From NCBI RefSeq assembly GCF_030272615.1, contig NC_081414.1:660712438-660776437 (forward strand): a stretch of 64,000 nt of DNA, read 5' to 3'. Position 1 is the stretch's first letter; the number at the start of each line of letters is the position of its first letter. The translations under genes were made by a program, and so were the position numbers. This stretch comes from Cryptomeria japonica. Lineage: Eukaryota; Streptophyta; Pinopsida; Cupressales; Cupressaceae. The notes under the pieces are model-generated. The model was not told the origin of the DNA, made no database searches, and worked only from the letters and a program-made list of their open reading frames with translations. This document shows, piece after piece, positions 58,496 through 64,000 of the stretch.

Positions 58496-61400
58496 ACAAG
58501 ATATATTAAGGAACCTTATTCGAGATCAAAATCTGGATATTATCCTGGTTCAGGAAACCAAAATGAGTAAAGAGAAAGTGGAGAAATTAAAGTTTTTTAA
58601 AAATGGAGGGGTCTATGGCAGTAGCTCGAATGGAGCCCCAGAAGGGGTTGCTATATTCTGGAATAAAAGCACAACCTCTGGAGATATGATAGATGTGGAT
58701 GGCAATATTTTATCCCTAAAAGCTAAAAGCATCTTTGATGGTAAGGAATTTGTTATCACTAATATCTATGCCCCTAACTCCAAATCTGCTAGAAGTAAAT
58801 TTTGGAATAAAGTTCAGCATAAAAGGAAAAAATTCCCTATGCACAGCTGGGTTGTGATGGGAGATTTCAATACTCCTCTGCAAGACATAGAAAAATTTGA
58901 AGGTAGTCAAGCTCAACCAGATAGCAGACTTGACCTGATGGACTTTATTAATGACAATGCTCTCATTGATTTGGATCTCAACGGGGCTTCCTACACTTGG
59001 TCTAACCGAAGAGATGGTGATGATCTCATCCAGGTAAGACTTGATAGATCCCTTCTCTCTAATGATTGGATTCTTTCTCATAGTTGTTCCCTTTCTATTA
59101 TTAATAGAATTGGGTCAGATCATTATCCCATTTCCTTTGTTGCTGAGAACTCTAAGAATAATAAGAGATTCCCTTTTCATTTCGAAAAGATGTGGACCTC
59201 CCACCCTAATCTTGAAAATTCCATTGCTGAATGGTGGAATCTTGATGTTAATGGAACTGCCATGTATAAAGTTGCCAAAAAACTTAAATATGTCAAAACC
59301 AATATTAAGACCTGGAACAAGAAGATCTTTGGTGATATCTTTGATTCAAAGAAAAAATTAAAGGAGGAACTGGACCAGATACACAATTCCATCTAGGAAG
59401 AAGGCTACAAAAAGTATTCCAAAGCCATGGAAGATAAGGTCCTAGGCAACATCCACAACATTATTTCTAGGGAAGAAATATATTGGAGACAGAGATCCAG
59501 GGCTATATGGCTAAAGGCAGGGGATAGAAACACTAAATTTTTCCACATGACTTCTCTAAAACATAAGGCTGCAAATAGAATCACAAGACTAACTGTTGAG
59601 AACAACACTCTACTTAATAAGGATGAAATTAGGGATGAAGTTGTCAGATTCTTCAAGTAGCTCCTTTCTAGTAACAAGGACCTTGATTAGACCCATCAAC
59701 TCAATTTGGTTAATAATATTCCTAAGATCATAAACCATATTCAGAATAAGGCCCTTACTGCTATCCCATCTGCTGGAGAAATCAAAAAAGTTGTCTTCTC
59801 TTTTCAAGGGGATAAAGCTCCGGGCCCTAATGGCTTCCCTATGTTCTTCTTCCAAGAATTCAGGCATATTGTGGGGGAGGATATGGTTAATGTGGTTAAA
59901 GAATTTTTTGGATCCAGAAGAATCCTTAAGGAATTGAATTCCACTTTTATAGCCTTAATCCCCAAAGTTGCTGGGGCGGATTCTATGGGAAAATTTAGGC
60001 CAATTAGCTTATACAACTCTTTCTACAAAATTATATCCAAAGTTTTGACCACTAGAATTTTGGCGGTGCTTCCCTTCATCATATTTGAAGAGCAAAAAGG
60101 CTTTGTTCCTAGTAGGCAGATTCTGGACTCAATCATTCTTGTTCATGAGAACATTCATTCCCTCAATGCTGCTAAGAAAGAAGGTTTCTTGATAAAGCTA
60201 GATCTGGCAAAGGCTTATGATAGAGTTGAGTGGGATGTTCTCTTTAAAATCATGGGGGCTTTTGGTTTTGATGATAAGATTATCAAAATAATCAGAGAAC
60301 TAATCACTACTCCTATGTTCTCTATTTTGGTTAATGGATCTCCAACAAATTTTTTTAAAACTTCTAGAGGGCTAAGACAAGGAGATCCCATATCTCCTAT
60401 CCTTTTTACCATTTTGGCTAAAAGTATGAGAAGATTGATTCATAAGTTGAAACAAAGCAAAACTATCAAAGGTCTTCAACCTTCCTCTGCCAATGTTTTT
60501 TGCACTCATCAACAGTTTGTTGATGACACTATCCTCATGGGATATTCTTCAGTCAAGGAGGTTGATGCCTTCAAAATAGCTCTCAACTCCTATGCTTTGG
60601 CAACTGGCCAGCAAGTTAATTGGGACAAATTGGCTATGTACTTCCTTAATACTCCGGTCATAAGACAACAGAAAATTGCTAACATTATTGGGTGCAAAGT
60701 GGAAATGCTCCCTTCCACCTATCTGGGTCTTCCTTTAGGGTTGGCTCCCCCAAATTCCTTCTGGAATATGATCATTGATAAAATTAATAAGAGACTTGCT
60801 AGATGGAAAGGCTCGATGTTATCTCAGGCTGGGAAAATGCATCTCCTCCAAGCTACCCTTCAAAATCTCCTTGTTTATGCCCTCAGCCTGTTTGGTATTC
60901 CGGCTAAATTTGCTGAAGCTATGGAAAGAATCTAGAAGAGATTCTTATGGTCAGGAGTGGAAGAAAAAAAGAGAATACATTTGATTGCCTGGGACAAAGT
61001 GTGTAGACCAAAGAACAAAGGAGGGTTGGGGATTAAAGTTATAAAAACCTTTAACAAAGTCTTCTTGCCAAGCAGTTATGGAGAGCCTATGACACTAAGA
61101 AAGATTGGAATCAAATTTGGTTTGACAAATACATTCAGAATTAGAATATCCAAGGAATCCTTAACTTTGAAGATATCCCTATTGGATCCTTCATCTGGAA
61201 TAGTATTACCAAATACATAAAAGTTGCAAAAGCTGGGGCTGGATGGGTCCTTGGAAAAGGTGACAAAATAAGGTTTTGAGAAGACCCCTGGATGAAGAAT
61301 GAAGCCCTTTATGATCAAAACAATAGTCAAATTATTGAAGAGTGTAAAAGGAGGTTTGGGCTTATGGTATGTGACTATTGGAAGGAGAATAAGTGGGTTA

Positions 61401-62635
61401 GACTTGAGGACATCCATTCTGGATTTTCCTCTCTCCAGAAAGAGTTGTTATCCTTTTCCCTTAATAAAAGCCATGATGATGTTTTCCTCTAGAAAAGTGA
61501 TCCTAAAGGTGAATTCACGGTTGCTTCTTCCTATAAAAACACTTTCTCTCAAACCAGCAATCCCATTTGGAGCAAAGTTTGGAACAGCATCCTAATCCCT
61601 AAAGTCAACATTTTCTTTTGGCTTGCTTCTCATAATAGTACCCTTACTCTTGACAATTTAATCTGAAGGGGCTTCAAATTCCCTAATAGATGTGAGCTTT
61701 GTCAGAAGGGGGGGGAATCAGTTGATCACCTATTTTTTCACTACTCCTTCACCTGGGAAATTTGGTGTAAAATGTTGGAAAAATGGAAAATTAACTGGGT
61801 CATGAACAAGAGCATCAAGGATATCATCTGGCAATGGAATTTTCCTACCAAATGTCAAATCATCAAGAACCTGTGGTCTCTGATCCTCCCCATGATATGC
61901 CGGGGCATTTGGAAAGAAAGGAATAACTGGATATTTAGGGAAGATAAGTGTAATACTCAAGTAGTCTTTGAAAAAATATGCAGGGCTATAAAGGAGAACA
62001 TCAACACTCCTCACAAGAATAATCAGCAATGGGCTGTTATTAATATGAATGATATGGAAAAAGACATCCTTACTGAATGGAACCTAATACATAAGGTCTA
62101 TAGATCAGACAATAAGAAGAAGAGAGATAACATTGTATGGAGGTTTCCTGATTATGACTGGATAAAGGTTAATTTTGATGGGGTGGCTAAAGGGAACCCT
62201 AGAAAGGCTAGTGGAGGGGGAGTTATTAGAAATGCTCAAAGAATTTGCATTGTTGCTTTTGCTTCCCCTTTTGGAACCCAAAATAACCATGTGGCTGAAG
62301 CTTTGGCCATGCTAAAGAGCCTCTAGCTAGCTCAGGAATTCAAATTTAAAAAAATTTGGCTCAAAGGGGACTCTTTAAACATCATACAAGCCCTTAAAGG
62401 TACTAGTTCTATTTCCTGGAATATTTCCAATATTATTAAAAATGCTAAAGATATTCTAAATAACTATGTTAGCATTATTATAACCCATACCTTTAGAGAG
62501 GGCAATAAGGTAGCGGATATCCTTGCCAATGAAGGGGTCAAATTGGAGAAGGACGTCAAATACATAGGAGAAAATCACTTCAAACGGGAGATTAAGGAGC
62601 AATTATACTTTGATCGCCTCAATGGATCAAGCTAA
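58449..62635 (+). pseudogene. LINE ORF2: endonuclease, reverse transcriptase, RNase H (plus strand)
   Basis: This is a near-complete L1-type polyprotein that nicks the target, copies the RNA and degrades RNA of hybrids. The endonuclease starts MKVISWNIRGLNGLNKQ, with E in LVQETK, VVMGDFN, YTWSNRR and GSDHYP. RT has GDKAPGPNGFPMFFF, LNSTFIALIPK, KFRPISL, LIKLDLAKAYDRVEW, GLRQGDPISPILF and the intact active site FVDD (60516-60527). RNase H at the C-terminus has VNFDGVAKGNPRKASGGG (from about 62167), AEALA, LKGDS and KVADILANEG. In-frame stops are mostly TAG (59394, 59658, 59688, 60933, 61490, 62324), with a frameshift between 61220 and 61290. The stop is TAA at 62633. Confidence 0.95.
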
Positions 62636-64000
62636 TATCATGATTGATTTCTGGGGAACGAGTACCAATGATAGATTTTGGGGGCGGATTAACTATCAGA
62701 TGATGAGTGTTTCTCGGCATCATAACCAGGATCATATGTGTGCGAAAGATAATAGTAATAATAGTAGGGTTTGTATGAACATGAGTAGCAATCTCAAAAT
62801 TGTGAAAGAGTCTTTACACGGGGAAACCAAAAATAACAAGTCTTCAGAGCTTTATCCGTAGATTGAGAATTGCAGCAGAGGATATCTTTACCTGGAAAGC
62901 AGAATGGGAGGTAACCTAAATAGGAATGAGCCTTCAGGTTGTGAGAATTGGAAGAGCAAAAGAAAGGTTTGGAGAAGGCTCCACAGACACGGTTTCACTG
63001 ATTATATGGAGAAGCTCCATGGTAGTAGAAACTTTGTGTCTCACGGTTTCGCTAAAAGCTGGAGCAACAACAGAGCTACCTTGTTTGGGGAAATTTGGCA
63101 AATCAATGAAAATTTGATTGTGGAGGTCACGGGACTCAAGATGGAGGGGACAAAATTCTACAGGGATAGGAAGTATGCCGTTGAGGCTTTCAAAAATTTC
63201 CCGAAGACAGAGGACGAGAAGGGAAACCTGGTGAAGAAGGAAAACATATCATACTACACCCCCCAACAGGTAAAACCTTTCTGGCAAAAAGTTCTTAGGA
63301 CTTTAATGGAATATTTGACTATGGATGGCAAATTTATGAAAATTTGCAACTATCATTTTGCTATCCTAAACCACTTCCACCATGGGGCTAAAATATCCTT
63401 GCCCTTCTATTTAGCCTCCTCTCTAAATGAGAGCCTAGCCGACCATGCCAAAAAGCCCAGCTCCTATCCTTTAGCACACCAGGGACTCATTCTGCTTATT
63501 TATGAACATATTAAGGATAAGGCTAGGGCTACCAAGGATGATCCTTTGATCATCAATGCTCAGATATCTGAGAAATGCATAGACTCTGATTCGATTGGGG
63601 AGCCCAACACCCCTACCCATATAAAAAGGAAGGTTGAAACTGAGCAGGATGAAAAGGATGTGCACTGTGATGAAGAAGAGGGAAAGGATAAGGACATTGA
63701 TTCTGAAATGGAGCTTAACAAGGAGGAGAATTATGGGGAAGGAGAGGAAGGGGGAAATTCTGAGAATCGTCACTCCAACCCTAAGGGCTCAGAAAGTGAG
63801 AAAGAGGCTCCGAATCCAAAGGAGGGTGAAAACCCTAATGCTGAGGAGATTGAATAGAGCAAGGACTCTGCAGATACCATCTTGGATACCGTCCACCACT
63901 GCACCCTTGAATTCTTCAATTTTTAGAAGTGGGTGGTTGAAAACATCACTAGCATGCAGGGTAAACAAAGGGAGCTGGAAGTTAGGATCAACAAGCTGAT
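62622..64000 (+). pseudogene. third ORF of the plus-strand LINE, unknown protein, runs off window
   Basis: The frame opens with ATG at 62622, 14 bases before the end of the ORF2 stop codon, in another phase. It runs to the window edge with TAG codons at about 62859, 63855 and 63919. The largest open piece is 317 codons (62904-63857). Visible parts are an Asn/Met-rich start; a globular helical domain with TLFGEIWQINENLIVEVTGL, GTKFYRDRKYAVEAF, LRTLMEYLTMDGKF, CNYHFAILNHFHHG, SLPFYLASSLNESL and HQGLILLIYEHI; then an acidic Glu/Lys/Asn linker (about 63600-63850); and a coiled-coil start (GKQRELEVRINKL) at the edge. I recognise no enzyme. It may be a LINE ORF3, or the first frame of another element fused to the LINE end. 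Confidence 0.6.

Noticed and set aside
1-64000. Host genes, tRNA, rRNA, CRISPR, bacterial operons
   Set aside because: No supporting signal. All recognisable proteins are from retroelements, and the organism is a plant.

Overview
This window looks like plant nuclear heterochromatin, most likely from a large-genome gymnosperm. The evidence is LTRs of 3.6-4.5 kb, plant-type Ty3/gypsy (chromovirus), Ty1/copia and L1-RNase H LINE proteins, an AT-rich background, and retroelements nested inside one another. The lineage is an inference. I see no intact host gene, tRNA, rRNA or CRISPR array. Every protein-coding stretch belongs to a retroelement and almost all are broken.

The left two thirds can be ordered by LTR ends, primer sites (PBS), polypurine tracts (PPT) and target-site duplications (TSD). 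A minus-strand gypsy-like element, D, lies in a minus-strand copia gag (42456-43204). Its LTR is 32091-32802 plus 41887-42455, and its leader and gag are 29811-32088 plus 1-700. Element A (plus strand, 706-29805, TSD ATACA) sits in the gag of D. Inside A are element L (minus, 5268-18015, two 4.5 kb LTRs around a non-coding core, LARD-like), a partial element B (18890-20129) and S, a 4.4 kb solo LTR (22431-26857, TSD ATATA) in A's 3' LTR. Element E, a Tekay/Del-like chromovirus (minus, 32803-41881, TSD TGATT), sits in the LTR of D. It is the best preserved gypsy element here, but its 5' LTR, PBS and gag start are largely deleted.

Further right, the AT-rich end and 3' LTR of element F (43313-44393 and 51200-52246, same family as B) are interrupted by element C (44394-51199). 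C is copia-like: it has LTRs, a PBS and a gag with four zinc knuckles, but no protease, integrase or reverse transcriptase. In their place is a long reading frame of unknown function (46883-49985). F abuts the broken RT of a minus-strand L1-type LINE (52247-56480). A second LINE of the same family starts about 260 bp away in the opposite direction (56743 to the window end).

The plus-strand LINE has ORF1 (CCHC protein), ORF2 (endonuclease-RT-RNase H) and a third reading frame whose first ATG lies inside the end of ORF2 and which runs off the window. This ORF3 and the second frame of element C share a layout: a helical N-terminal domain with a TGL-x3-G motif, a charged linker and a C-terminal coiled coil. 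They are the most promising undescribed items here. Decay is dominated by TAG stops and by Cys-to-Tyr and His-to-Tyr changes, as expected from deamination of methylated cytosines.
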